In this document: positions 8,294 through 16,930 of the stretch, in pieces
Layout: the number at the start of each line of letters is the position of its first letter
Position numbering within the stretch: the first letter of the stretch is position 1
From: Planctomycetota bacterium
GTDB taxonomy: Bacteria > Planctomycetota > Phycisphaerae > WQYP01
Assembly: GCA_021785435.1 (NCBI GenBank)
Contig: JAJYFE010000005.1
Span: forward strand, 1 to 56,352
Direction of reading: 5' to 3'
Length of the DNA: 56,352 nucleotides
The notes under the pieces: model-generated
The model's database searches: none
Seen by the model: the letters and a program-made list of their open reading frames with translations, nothing else
Told to the model about the DNA's origin: nothing
Translations under genes and position numbers: made by a program

Positions 8294-9310
8294 ATGAATC
8301 TGCATATTATTTGGTTCACTTTATTGGGCGTGTTGTTCGCCGGTTACGCCATCCTGGACGGCTTTGATTTCGGGGTGGGCATGTTGTTGCTGCTGGTGCG
8401 CGATGACCAGGAGCGCCGGCTGTTACTGAACAGCATCGGACCGGTTTGGGACGGCAACGAGGTGTGGCTGGTCACGGGCGGCGGCGCCATGTTCGCGGCT
8501 TTTCCCGGCGTATACGCGACGACTTTTTCCGGTTTTTATCTGGTGTTTATGGCCCTGCTGCTGGCGCTAATTTTTCGGGCCGTATCCATTGAGTTCCGCA
8601 GCAAGGAACCGATGGCGTGGTGGCGGCGGCTTTGGGACACCTGCTTCTTCCTGGGCTCCCTGCTGGCGGCGCTGTTGCTGGGCGCCTTCGTCGGAAATCT
8701 GGCGCACGGCGTTCCGCTGAACCATGCGGGCAATTTTACGGGCAGCTTCTGGAGCCTGTTGAATCCGTATGCGCTGCTGGTCGGCGTAACCACGGTGGCG
8801 CTATTCCTGATGCACGGGGCGATTTATCTGGTGATGAAGACCGAAGGAGCCTTGCACGATCGTATTCGCGGTTGGGTCAACAACGCCATTATTTTCTTTA
8901 TTATCTGCGCCGTCACCACGACCTTGACGACCCTGCTGTACGTACCGCACATGGTCACCGCGTTCCGACTGCACCCAGGGTTGTTTATGGTGCCCTTGTT
9001 GATGATGCTGGCCATCGCCAACGTGCCGCGGGAGATTCACCACCGGCGCGATTGGGCGGCGTTCTGCTCCAGTGCCGGGGCGATCGTGCTGCTGATGGCT
9101 CTGCTGGGTATCGGGCTGTTTCCGGACCTGGTTTACGCTACCAACCAGGCGGCTTACAGTTTGACCATTTACAATGCTTCCTCAACGGGACACACCTTGG
9201 GGGTGATGTTGGTGATTGCCTTCATCGGTATACCGCTCGTTCTGCTTTATACCACTTATATTTACTGGGTTTTCCGGCATAAAGTACGTCTGGACGCGCA
9301 CAGCTATTAG
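8294..9310 (+). CDS. cydB: cytochrome bd ubiquinol oxidase subunit II
   Basis: The second membrane subunit (338 aa) of the bd oxidase. It has the family block GYAILDGFDFGVGML at residues 16-30 and SIGPVWDGNEVWLV with the conserved Trp-Asp-Asn, followed by about eight hydrophobic spans. The ATG at 8294 is preceded by GGAGG and GGAG in a purine-rich stretch; an in-frame GTG at 8219 would add 25 basic residues before the first membrane helix and is unlikely. The 144-bp gap after cydA holds an imperfect direct repeat (GTTAGCYCGGCGGCCCGC at 8152 and 8222), which lengthens the spacer between two normally adjacent genes. Confidence 0.96.
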   Translation: MNLHIIWFTLLGVLFAGYAILDGFDFGVGMLLLLVRDDQERRLLLNSIGPVWDGNEVWLVTGGGAMFAAFPGVYATTFSGFYLVFMALLLALIFRAVSIEFRSKEPMAWWRRLWDTCFFLGSLLAALLLGAFVGNLAHGVPLNHAGNFTGSFWSLLNPYALLVGVTTVALFLMHGAIYLVMKTEGALHDRIRGWVNNAIIFFIICAVTTTLTTLLYVPHMVTAFRLHPGLFMVPLLMMLAIANVPREIHHRRDWAAFCSSAGAIVLLMALLGIGLFPDLVYATNQAAYSLTIYNASSTGHTLGVMLVIAFIGIPLVLLYTTYIYWVFRHKVRLDAHSY

Positions 9311-9364
9311 AATCCCCCATGAAACAAGGCGTCCAGAATCTTATTCGGTTGGAGGTTCCCAGGC

Positions 9365-10408
9365 ATGCTTCGAGCGCCGGAAATGGACGCCGCTCTGCGG
9401 CGCTTGGTGGAAGCCGCCATTGCGGAAGATTTGGGAGGATTACCAGGCGCGCCGGGCGCCATCGATCAGACGGTGGCGGCCGCCATAAGCCCCACCCTGT
9501 CCTGCCGGGCGGAAATATCGGCTCGTGCGGATGGCATCACGTGCGGATTATTCCTGGTCGCGGCGATTCTTCAATATTACCATCCCGGCCTGACCTGGAC
9601 CCCTGAGGTGGCCGACGGGCAGGCGGTCATTCGCGGTCAGCGTTTGGGCGCCATCGCCGGGCCGGCGGGGGCGCTGCTTTCCGCGGAACGGGTAGTGCTG
9701 AATTTTGTGGGCCATTTAAGCGGCATCGCCACGCTGACCCATCGTTTTGTCAAGGCGGTGGAAGCGGCGGTCGAGGGCGAACGACCGGTGATCTGCGACA
9801 CCCGCAAAACCACACCTGGCTGGCGGCGGCTGGAAAAGTACGCGGTACGCTGCGGCGGCGGCGTGAACCATCGATTGGGGCTTTATGACGCCGTCATGCT
9901 CAAAGACACCCATTTGGCCGCGTGGGGAAAACAAGCTGGCCCGGCGAAATCATTGGCGGAACTGGCCGCTCAGGTTCGCGCGGCCTTGCCGCGTGACATG
10001 ACGCTGTGGCTGGAAGTTGAATCGCTGGAACAATTGGCGGCGGCTTTGGCTGGTGACGGTCCGGACATTATTCTGCTCGATAACATGACCACGCAGCAGC
10101 TGCGGCAGGCGGTGCGGATGCGGCGGCAGCGCCGGGGAACGCGCCGGCCGCTGCTGGAGGCGTCCGGCGGGATCAGCCTGGCCAACGTAGCGGCTATCGC
10201 ACGCACCGGTGTGGATCGAATCAGCGTCGGCGCGCTGACGCATTCCGCATCGTCATTGGATGTGGCCATGGAAGTCCTGTTCGAACCATCCGGCCCTGGG
10301 AGCCCCGCTCGCCCCGCCGCGGGCGAGCAGGACTTTGTCGAGCCGCCCTCTTCGGCGACCAGTGGGCGGGCGGGCTTTGGCGAGTCGCCTCCTTCGGCGA
10401 CATGCTAA
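9365..10408 (+). CDS. nadC: nicotinate-nucleotide pyrophosphorylase (carboxylating) with repeat-derived tail
   Basis: Converts quinolinate and PRPP to nicotinate mononucleotide in de novo NAD synthesis. The type II PRTase core is complete: ERVVLNFVGHLSGIAT, CDTRKTTPGWRRLEKYAVR, GGGVNHRLGLYDAVMLKD, DIILLDNM, EASGGISLANV and DRISVGALTHS. An SD (GGAGG, 9 nt) precedes the ATG. The core ends near residue 308 (DVAMEVLFE). The last 40 residues, rich in Ser, Pro and Gly, are encoded by a palindromic repeat (10307-10401) that has entered the 3' end of the frame. The core is intact, so the enzyme is probably active. It follows cydB by 54 bp and may share its transcript. Confidence 0.95.
   Translation: MLRAPEMDAALRRLVEAAIAEDLGGLPGAPGAIDQTVAAAISPTLSCRAEISARADGITCGLFLVAAILQYYHPGLTWTPEVADGQAVIRGQRLGAIAGPAGALLSAERVVLNFVGHLSGIATLTHRFVKAVEAAVEGERPVICDTRKTTPGWRRLEKYAVRCGGGVNHRLGLYDAVMLKDTHLAAWGKQAGPAKSLAELAAQVRAALPRDMTLWLEVESLEQLAAALAGDGPDIILLDNMTTQQLRQAVRMRRQRRGTRRPLLEASGGISLANVAAIARTGVDRISVGALTHSASSLDVAMEVLFEPSGPGSPARPAAGEQDFVEPPSSATSGRAGFGESPPSATC
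10307..10401 (+). repeat. palindromic repeat family A inside the nadC 3' end
   Basis: Begins with an inverted pair GCTCGCC/GGCGAGC (10307-10328), then TTTGTCGAGCCGCCCTC and TTCGGCGACCAGTGGGCGGG, and ends with GGCGAGTCGCCTCCTTCGGC GAC. The same modules in the same order occur at 37584-37687, and others at 28199, 36521, 36713, 55686 and 55997. All of it is translated as the tail of nadC. Confidence 0.88.
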
Positions 10409-10509
10409 TGCGGTGGTGTGCCGTCGATAGCGAAGCAACCACCGGAACAGCGTTTGGTGCTCGACTGGCCGCGTTACGCGTGGGGTGGCGCCGGAGGCCG
10501 GGGCAGCGA

Positions 10510-12852
10510 CTATTTCGTTGGGGGGCGGTGGGCCTGGGCGTAAAGCAAAATATCGCGGGCCAGCTTCTGGGCCGAAGCCGGCGTGTATCCGGCGATGCCC
10601 CAGGTGTTGGTGCCCAGCAGGCCGCTGGTAATGTCCCAGGGGGAAAAGAGAATCACCCAGCGCCCGCCCGCTTTAACACCCAGTAAATGGGGGGGACGGC
10701 GAGCGTGGCGGACGTTCCGCATGGCCAGGTAGTACTTTCGGTATCGAACGGTCGTCGCCGGCACGCCGCCGGGAAAGGCGCCGCGATAAATGGCGCTGGT
10801 CGGTGGCAGGGCCACGAGGGGGGCGCCGGGCCAAAGTTCGCCGGCCAGCGTAGTAAAGGCGTTGGTAAATGCGGCTTTTCCGCCGGCGGCGTCAGCGAAT
10901 AACAGGCCGCCGGCGTGCAAGTACGTCCGCAAATGTCGCTCGGCCTGGGTTGACAGCTTAAACGCCTCGGTGCCAGTCAGATGCACCAGGGTAATAGTGG
11001 ATGGAATAGGATTTTTTCCGGTCAGTGTGCGGAGCGTCACGCGGGTTTGGAAATAGGTGCGGGCCAGCGCCGCCAGGCGCGGCCAGGCGCCGGGTTCGGG
11101 ATTCCAATTGCCCGCATATTCCAGTTGCGCCATAGTAAAGCGGTGCACGGGCGGGGCGGTGGGCGGCGGCACCCGCAATGATTTGAGCCGATTGGCGAGA
11201 TAGCCTTTGCCGGTGGCGTACCAATACAGGTTGGCCGGCAATTCCCAGAAATCCTTTTTATCGAACGCCCGCCGCTGCCACACGGCGCCAAAGTCGATCG
11301 GAGTGACCAGCCAAAGATAGCGCACTCCGTTGGAAATCGCGGTCAGGCGCATATTCCGCCGGAAGTGGTACCACGGTTGGAGATGATAGAGCGTGGCGCT
11401 GGGCGCCAGCGGATGGGGCGGGTAGCGATCCTGTACGACCTGGCGGCCCACCTGGAGCATGGCGCGCTCAAAGGCATAAGAATGGGCGGAAGAACAGAAG
11501 ACCATACCGCCAGCATCGACATAGGCCCGGAGTTTGGCGATCGCGGCTGCGGAGAAATGGGGGGCGCGATAGCCGGTGATGAACAGCAGCGGGCAGTCCA
11601 GCCAATTGGAGACCGGGGTATGGATGTTGACGACCTGCCAGTTCATCGGGGCTTCAAAATTGCGGCTAACCCAGGCGGTGACATTGGCGTCGTCCCGCGG
11701 CCGGGCGTTCCACGGGCCGTAATACCGCCGGCTATATTGCAGTTTGTTCATAAAGACGGGGTTTAAGCCGCGGGCCAGAATCAGCAAGGCGTAGGCGGTG
11801 CTGACCACCGGGGTGGCGCCGATAAAATTGCCCGACCAACTGCCATTGGCGGCCTGTTGATGCACCAGCGTGTACGCGAAATCTTTGTACCAATTATGCC
11901 CGCCAAAGGTTTGCAAACCGCTGGCCATCCCCACCCGTTCGTCGCCGTACATGGCGTAGAAGTTGGTTTCGGCTGGGTTGAAATGCTCGTCCATCCAGCG
12001 CAGACCGGCGAGAATATTTGGATCCGCCACGGGACGCCGTGGCACATGGCGGGCACCGAGGAACTCATCACAAATAAAGAGGCTGGCGACGCCGGCCGGG
12101 GTGAATTGCATGCCCCGGGCCGCGGTCACAGCGCCGGGGTGGGGCATGTAACCCCAACTGCCGTCAATATATTGCGAACTCCGCCAATGGTGTGCGGCCA
12201 ATAACCAGTAGCGTGGCGGTATGTTCAAGCCGGCGTGGGCGCAGGCCCACATGCCCAGGACACCGTATTGGCTATTGGAATTGTCCCAGCCGGCCAGGTT
12301 GTACACGTAGTGGTAACCGCCGTCGCGGTGGATGCTGCGCAAAAGAAATTGGGCGTCGCCCCGCAGCACGGCTAAGAATTTCCGGCGCCGGGGCAGCAGG
12401 GTCAGCGCGTTGGCTTGAAACGAGGTCGCGTAGGTGGCCGGGGTCCGCAACCGCAGCAAATAGGCGATGGCCTTATTCATGCGGGGGTTGAAGGCATTTA
12501 ATTGGCGGATCAGTTTGGCCACATGATCGCGCCGGCGGGCAACATGGGGAAGCCCCTGTCCGATATCCAGCAGTGCCTCGGTAACCAGGGCGGTCTCGCC
12601 GCCGGTTTCGTTGTAGAACCATTTATGACCGGTATAAGGTCCCTCCCAAAAAGTGCCGGCCTTTTCCCGCTGCAGCAGGTATTCGGCCCCCTTTTTGATG
12701 GCGGCGATCACCTGGCCGCTGCGTACGGTTCGCAGCGCCCCGGCGGCGCTGCCGGGCCCTGCGGCGGCCATGGCCAGTCCCACCAGAGCGGCGCAACGGC
12801 GCCACGCCTTGGGCGGCGCGCCGCGGAGGGCCGTGACAGGATTTTGCAGCAT
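10510..12852 (-). CDS. secreted alpha/alpha-barrel protein with two DUF4159 domains
   Basis: A 780-residue exported protein. An N-terminal signal peptide (residues 1-38) precedes an alpha/alpha-toroid related to squalene-cyclase/prenyltransferase repeats (about 45-400), with QW-like segments such as DGGYHYV, DGSWGY and NGSWSG. Two DUF4159-like domains follow: one from CPLLFITGYRAPHFS with YVDAGGMVFCSSA, and one from TLVHLTGTEAFKLS with YLHAGGLLFADAAGG. Proteins of this architecture are common in Planctomycetota and have no assigned function. The ATG at 12852 puts the signal peptide at the start; an open extension to 13035 has none. No SD is present, but a promoter ends 7 nt before the ATG. 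It is divergent from rpoB. Confidence 0.85.
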   Translation of the reverse strand: MLQNPVTALRGAPPKAWRRCAALVGLAMAAAGPGSAAGALRTVRSGQVIAAIKKGAEYLLQREKAGTFWEGPYTGHKWFYNETGGETALVTEALLDIGQGLPHVARRRDHVAKLIRQLNAFNPRMNKAIAYLLRLRTPATYATSFQANALTLLPRRRKFLAVLRGDAQFLLRSIHRDGGYHYVYNLAGWDNSNSQYGVLGMWACAHAGLNIPPRYWLLAAHHWRSSQYIDGSWGYMPHPGAVTAARGMQFTPAGVASLFICDEFLGARHVPRRPVADPNILAGLRWMDEHFNPAETNFYAMYGDERVGMASGLQTFGGHNWYKDFAYTLVHQQAANGSWSGNFIGATPVVSTAYALLILARGLNPVFMNKLQYSRRYYGPWNARPRDDANVTAWVSRNFEAPMNWQVVNIHTPVSNWLDCPLLFITGYRAPHFSAAAIAKLRAYVDAGGMVFCSSAHSYAFERAMLQVGRQVVQDRYPPHPLAPSATLYHLQPWYHFRRNMRLTAISNGVRYLWLVTPIDFGAVWQRRAFDKKDFWELPANLYWYATGKGYLANRLKSLRVPPPTAPPVHRFTMAQLEYAGNWNPEPGAWPRLAALARTYFQTRVTLRTLTGKNPIPSTITLVHLTGTEAFKLSTQAERHLRTYLHAGGLLFADAAGGKAAFTNAFTTLAGELWPGAPLVALPPTSAIYRGAFPGGVPATTVRYRKYYLAMRNVRHARRPPHLLGVKAGGRWVILFSPWDITSGLLGTNTWGIAGYTPASAQKLARDILLYAQAHRPPTK

Positions 12853-12859
12853 GAGGGCT

Positions 12860-12889
12860 ACTATAATGAAGGCGTCTAGGATAATGCAA
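12860..12889 (-). promoter_or_regulatory. promoter of the DUF4159 gene, placing the start of mRNA at the ATG
   Basis: On the minus strand: TTGCAT, an 18-nt spacer and TATAGT, then 7 nt and the ATG of the DUF4159 gene. Transcription would begin at or next to the start codon, so the message would be leaderless. This agrees with the absence of an SD. Confidence 0.6.
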
Positions 12890-12898
12890 CCACTGGGC

Positions 12899-12928
12899 TT
12901 GCGTGCGGGCGGGGGGACATGATACAAT
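12899..12928 (+). promoter_or_regulatory. candidate rpoB promoter
   Basis: TTGCGT, an 18-nt spacer and TACAAT, giving a 5' leader of about 118 nt before rpoB. It stands back to back with the promoter of the DUF4159 gene, 9 nt apart, so the two polymerases may interfere. In many bacteria rpoB is read from rplJL; here it seems to have its own promoter. Confidence 0.5.
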
Positions 12929-13052
12929 ACGGGATTATGAAATGCCGGGCCGGAACGATCCTGATCAGAGCCATTGCTTACCTTCACACGGCGGAAACAA
13001 CTTCGGTTGTGGCGGCGCCATAAGTCCTTGACCATGTGGCAGAGGTGACTCC

Positions 13053-16000
13053 ATGCGTATAACGCAGGTACGTGACTATTCCAAGCGCGGCGACGCGATC
13101 CCGATTCCCAATCTCATGGAAATGCAGACCGCCGCCTACGAGCGTTTTCTGCAAGCTGACGCCGAGCCGGAGCAGCGCCGGCCGGAAGGGCTGGAAGGGT
13201 TGCTGCGTGAAGTGTTCCCGATTGCGTCGTACAACGGCACGATGAAGCTGGAGTACCTGAGCTACAGCCTGGGTAAGCCGCGCTACAGCCAGGATGAATG
13301 CCGGGCGCTGCGGCTGACCTACGGGATGCCGCTCAAGATAAAGGTGCGCCTGGTGCGCAAGGACAAACCGGACATCGTGGAGGAAGCGATCTACTTAGGC
13401 GACGTGCCGATCATGATCGGGGGCGGGGAATTCATCATCAACGGCGCGGAGCGGGCGATTGTATCGCAGTTGCACCGCTCACCGGGGGTGGATTTTGTCA
13501 TTGAAACGCAGGAATCGGACCGCCCGCTGCACGCCTGCCGGGTGATCCCGGAACGGGGCAGCTGGATTGAGATCAACGTGACCCGGAAAGACCTGCTGGT
13601 GGCGCACATTGACCAGTCCGGTAAGATTCCCGCCACCACGTTCCTGCGGGCCATGGACGAAAAATATGGTTCAGACGAGGCGTTGCTGCGAGCCTTCTAC
13701 GAAACCCGGACGGTCAGCGCCGGGCAGCTTCAGGCGGATTATTACGCCGTCGGCGCCATCGTCGACGCCGCCACCGGGGAGGAAATCGTCAAGAGCGGGG
13801 CGCTGATCGGAGATCGCGTGGCCCGGATTCAGAACAGCTCCATCAAGCAGGTGGAAGTGATCGAGAAGGTCACGGATCCGCTGATTCTTAACACTCTGCA
13901 GGAAGATGACGCCCACAGTCACAAGGAGGCGTTGCGCAAAATCTACAGTCGCCTGCGGCCGGGCAATCCCCCCAACGACGACAAAGCCCGCGCCCTGTTC
14001 GCGGAGCGGTTTTTCGATACCAATCGCTACCGGCTGGGCCGGGTGGGGCGCTTCCGGATCAACCGCAAATTCGGGCAAAACGTGCCCGAGGATGTGATGA
14101 CGCTGCGCCCGGATGACATCCTGGGGTGCATCAAATACATCATGGAAATGCGTTCCGGGAAGGGCTACGTGGATGATATCGACCATCTGGGCAACCGCCG
14201 GTTGCGCACGATCGGGGAACTGGCGGAGGAAGAGCTGCGTAAAGGCTTCCTGAAACTGCGGCGCACCGTGCAGGAACGGTTGTCGATGAAAGCGCCGGAG
14301 GAAGTGGCTAAGATCGTGGAGCTGGTCAATTCCAAAAGCATCAGCAGTTCTATTGAGTTCTTCTTCGGACGCAGCGAACTTTCCCAGGTGGTGGATCAGA
14401 CCAATCCGCTGGCGCAACTGACCCATGAGCGCCGCCTGTCGGCTTTGGGCCCCGGCGGGCTGAATCGCAAGCGGGCCGGGTTTGAAGTGCGCGATGTGCA
14501 TATTTCCCACTACGGGCGGATCTGTCCGATTGAAACGCCGGAGGGCACGAACATCGGTCTGATCGCCTCGCTTTCCATTTACGCCGGCGTGGACGCCTAC
14601 GGGTTTCTAATCACCCCCTACCGCGTGGTGGAAGGCGGCAAGGTTAACGGCGAGGTGAAATACCTGCGGGCCGATGAGGAAATGAAAACCGTGCTGGCGC
14701 CGCCGGAATCGGTGGATCCCAAGACGGGTAAAGTGAAGTCGGACATGCTGCTGGCCCGGGTCAACGGGGATCTGCAGCAGGTCAAGGGCGGCGACGTGGC
14801 CTACATCGACATCTCCCCCAAGCAGACGGTCGCTATTTCCGCCGCCCTGATTCCGTTTCTCGAACATGACGACGCGAATCGGGCTTTAATGGGATCGAAT
14901 ATGCAGCGCCAGGCGGTGCCGCTGCTGATCACAGAACCGCCGTTGGTCGCCACAGGGCTGGAAAAGCACATTCCGCCCAACAGCGGCATGGTGCGCAAGG
15001 CGGAGCGCGCCGGTACGGTCACGTTCGTGGATGCGGAGCGCATCGTGATCGACCACTCCGATGAATATGTGTTGCGCAAAAACGCGGGGCTTAACGACAA
15101 AACCTGCCTGACCCAAAAGCCGTTGGTGGCGGTTGGCCAGAAAGTGAAGAAGGGCCAGATCATTGCCGACGGCCCGGCCTGCCGCAACGGCGAACTGGCA
15201 CTGGGCCGCAACGTGCTGGTGGCGTTCATGACGTTCGACGGCTACAACTTTGAAGACGCCATCGTGGTCAACGAACGGCTGATCAAGGGGGATGTGTTCA
15301 CATCAATCCACATCGAGGAATTCGACGTCGAGATCCGGGAGACGAAACTGGGGCGGGAGGAATTCACACGCGATATCCCCAATGTCAGCGAACGGGCGCT
15401 GAAGAACTTGGATGAGCACGGCGTGGTGCGCCTCGGCGCCCGGGTGGTTCCGGGCGATATTCTGGTGGGCAAAGTGTCGCCGAAGAGTAAAACCGAGCTA
15501 TCCCCGGAGGAAAAACTGCTCCACGCCATCTTCGGACGGGCCGGGGAGGATGTGAAAAACGATTCTCTGGAGGTGCCGGCGGGGACGGAGGGAGTGGTGA
15601 TCGGGGCGCGGCGATTCAGCCGTCGTACGCACCTGGACGATGAGCAGAAAAAGCAGCTGCAAAAGGAAATGAAGAAATATACGCAGGAGTTGAACACCCG
15701 TTTGGTGAACGTTTTCCGCGCTATGGCGGCGGAAATCAACGCCGCCACGGGCCAGACCATGGTCGATCCGTCCACCCGGCAGAAAGTCGGCAAGTCCGAA
15801 GACGTCGACGTGCTTCTGGAACAGGTGCAGAACTTTACCACCAAGTGGATTAAGGGCGGCGAAGAGGGCCGGCGCAAAGGCGAACAAATTTATCAGCGCT
15901 ATCAAACGCGGCTGCAGGATCTGCAGGAAGAAAAAACGCGCCAGTTAGAACGCCTCAAGCACGGCGACGAGCTGCCGGCCGGGGTGTTGGAAATGGTTAA

Positions 16001-16799
16001 AGTGTATGTGGCCACCAAACGCCAGCTTTCGGTGGGGGATAAGATGGCCGGACGGCATGGCAACAAGGGCGTTATCGCCCGGATCGTGCCGGAAGAGGAT
16101 ATGCCGTTCCTGGAAGATGGCACACCGGTAGATATTCTGCTGAATCCGCTGGGCGTTCCCTCGCGTATGAACGTGGGGCAGATTCTGGAAACCCATCTGG
16201 GTTGGGCGGCGGCGGTGCTGGGATTCCAGGCGGTCACGCCCGTTTTCGATGGCGCCACGGAAGCCGAAATCCACGACGCGGTGGAAGAGGCCAACGGGCA
16301 TATCCGCAGCCGGCGCAAGCAACTGGCGGAACGCCGGCAGCCTCCACCGGCGTCGGAAATTTTTGTGGAAATGCCGCCGTCGCTGAAGGTGTCGCTCTAT
16401 GATGGCCGAACCGGGGAGCCTTTTGAGCAGAAAGTGACCGTCGGGTACATGTATATGCTCAAGCTGCACCATCTGGTGGATGATAAAATCCACGCCCGTT
16501 CCACCGGTCCGTACAGCCTGATCACCCAGCAACCCTTGGGCGGCAAGGCCCGCACGGGCGGCCAGCGTTTCGGGGAAATGGAGGTCTGGGCGCTGGAGGC
16601 GTATGGCGCCGCGTATGTGTTGCAGGAACTGCTCACCGTCAAGTCGGACGATGTCGAAGGCCGCACGAAAATTTATGAAAGCATGGTGCGGGGGAACAAC
16701 GTCCTGGAGGCAGGCACGCCGGTGTCCTTTGATGTCCTATGTAATGAAATCCGCGGGTTGGGTCTGAATATCAGCCTCGAAAAGCGCCAGGGGATATGA
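13053..16799 (+). CDS. rpoB: RNA polymerase beta subunit
   Basis: The 1248-residue beta subunit. The rifampicin-pocket segment is clear at about residues 432-500 ([20 protein letters not shown], then [11 protein letters not shown], then [16 protein letters not shown]). Residues matching E. coli Gln513, Asp516, His526, Arg529 and Ser531 are all present, so natural rifampicin resistance is not predicted from this site. [13 protein letters not shown] and the C-terminal [20 protein letters not shown] are intact. GAGGTGA lies 4 nt before the ATG. No L7/L12, L10, L1 or L11 gene lies upstream; the neighbour is a divergent secreted-protein gene. rpoC follows after 131 bp. Confidence 0.98.
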   Translation: MRITQVRDYSKRGDAIPIPNLMEMQTAAYERFLQADAEPEQRRPEGLEGLLREVFPIASYNGTMKLEYLSYSLGKPRYSQDECRALRLTYGMPLKIKVRLVRKDKPDIVEEAIYLGDVPIMIGGGEFIINGAERAIVSQLHRSPGVDFVIETQESDRPLHACRVIPERGSWIEINVTRKDLLVAHIDQSGKIPATTFLRAMDEKYGSDEALLRAFYETRTVSAGQLQADYYAVGAIVDAATGEEIVKSGALIGDRVARIQNSSIKQVEVIEKVTDPLILNTLQEDDAHSHKEALRKIYSRLRPGNPPNDDKARALFAERFFDTNRYRLGRVGRFRINRKFGQNVPEDVMTLRPDDILGCIKYIMEMRSGKGYVDDIDHLGNRRLRTIGELAEEELRKGFLKLRRTVQERLSMKAPEEVAKIVELVNSKSISSSIEFFFGRSELSQVVDQTNPLAQLTHERRLSALGPGGLNRKRAGFEVRDVHISHYGRICPIETPEGTNIGLIASLSIYAGVDAYGFLITPYRVVEGGKVNGEVKYLRADEEMKTVLAPPESVDPKTGKVKSDMLLARVNGDLQQVKGGDVAYIDISPKQTVAISAALIPFLEHDDANRALMGSNMQRQAVPLLITEPPLVATGLEKHIPPNSGMVRKAERAGTVTFVDAERIVIDHSDEYVLRKNAGLNDKTCLTQKPLVAVGQKVKKGQIIADGPACRNGELALGRNVLVAFMTFDGYNFEDAIVVNERLIKGDVFTSIHIEEFDVEIRETKLGREEFTRDIPNVSERALKNLDEHGVVRLGARVVPGDILVGKVSPKSKTELSPEEKLLHAIFGRAGEDVKNDSLEVPAGTEGVVIGARRFSRRTHLDDEQKKQLQKEMKKYTQELNTRLVNVFRAMAAEINAATGQTMVDPSTRQKVGKSEDVDVLLEQVQNFTTKWIKGGEEGRRKGEQIYQRYQTRLQDLQEEKTRQLERLKHGDELPAGVLEMVKVYVATKRQLSVGDKMAGRHGNKGVIARIVPEEDMPFLEDGTPVDILLNPLGVPSRMNVGQILETHLGWAAAVLGFQAVTPVFDGATEAEIHDAVEEANGHIRSRRKQLAERRQPPPASEIFVEMPPSLKVSLYDGRTGEPFEQKVTVGYMYMLKLHHLVDDKIHARSTGPYSLITQQPLGGKARTGGQRFGEMEVWALEAYGAAYVLQELLTVKSDDVEGRTKIYESMVRGNNVLEAGTPVSFDVLCNEIRGLGLNISLEKRQGI

Positions 16800-16834
16800 A
16801 GAAGGCGCAAGGAAGAGGGCCGAAGGCTCGGACC

Positions 16835-16889
16835 CAGGTTTCAGGGGTTAGGTTTAAGCCAAGAAGAGGCGCCGGAAGCCTGAAACCTG
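16835..16889. repeat. inverted repeat in the rpoB-rpoC spacer
   Basis: CAGGTTTCAGG (16835-16845) and its perfect complement (16879-16889) flank 33 nt. A transcript would fold into an 11-bp stem between rpoB and rpoC. There is no U-tract, so it is not a classical terminator. The GTTTCAGG word recurs in other spacers (6390, 28318). Confidence 0.65.
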
Positions 16890-16930
16890 AGAACCAATAG
16901 ACCAAGCACCTGAAGTTGGAGCGTTACACC

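Noticed and set aside
13671-14510. A 279-codon minus-strand frame opposite rpoB
   Set aside because: It lies wholly inside rpoB, which is complete and conserved there; the product is rich in His, Gln and Arg with no recognisable domain.
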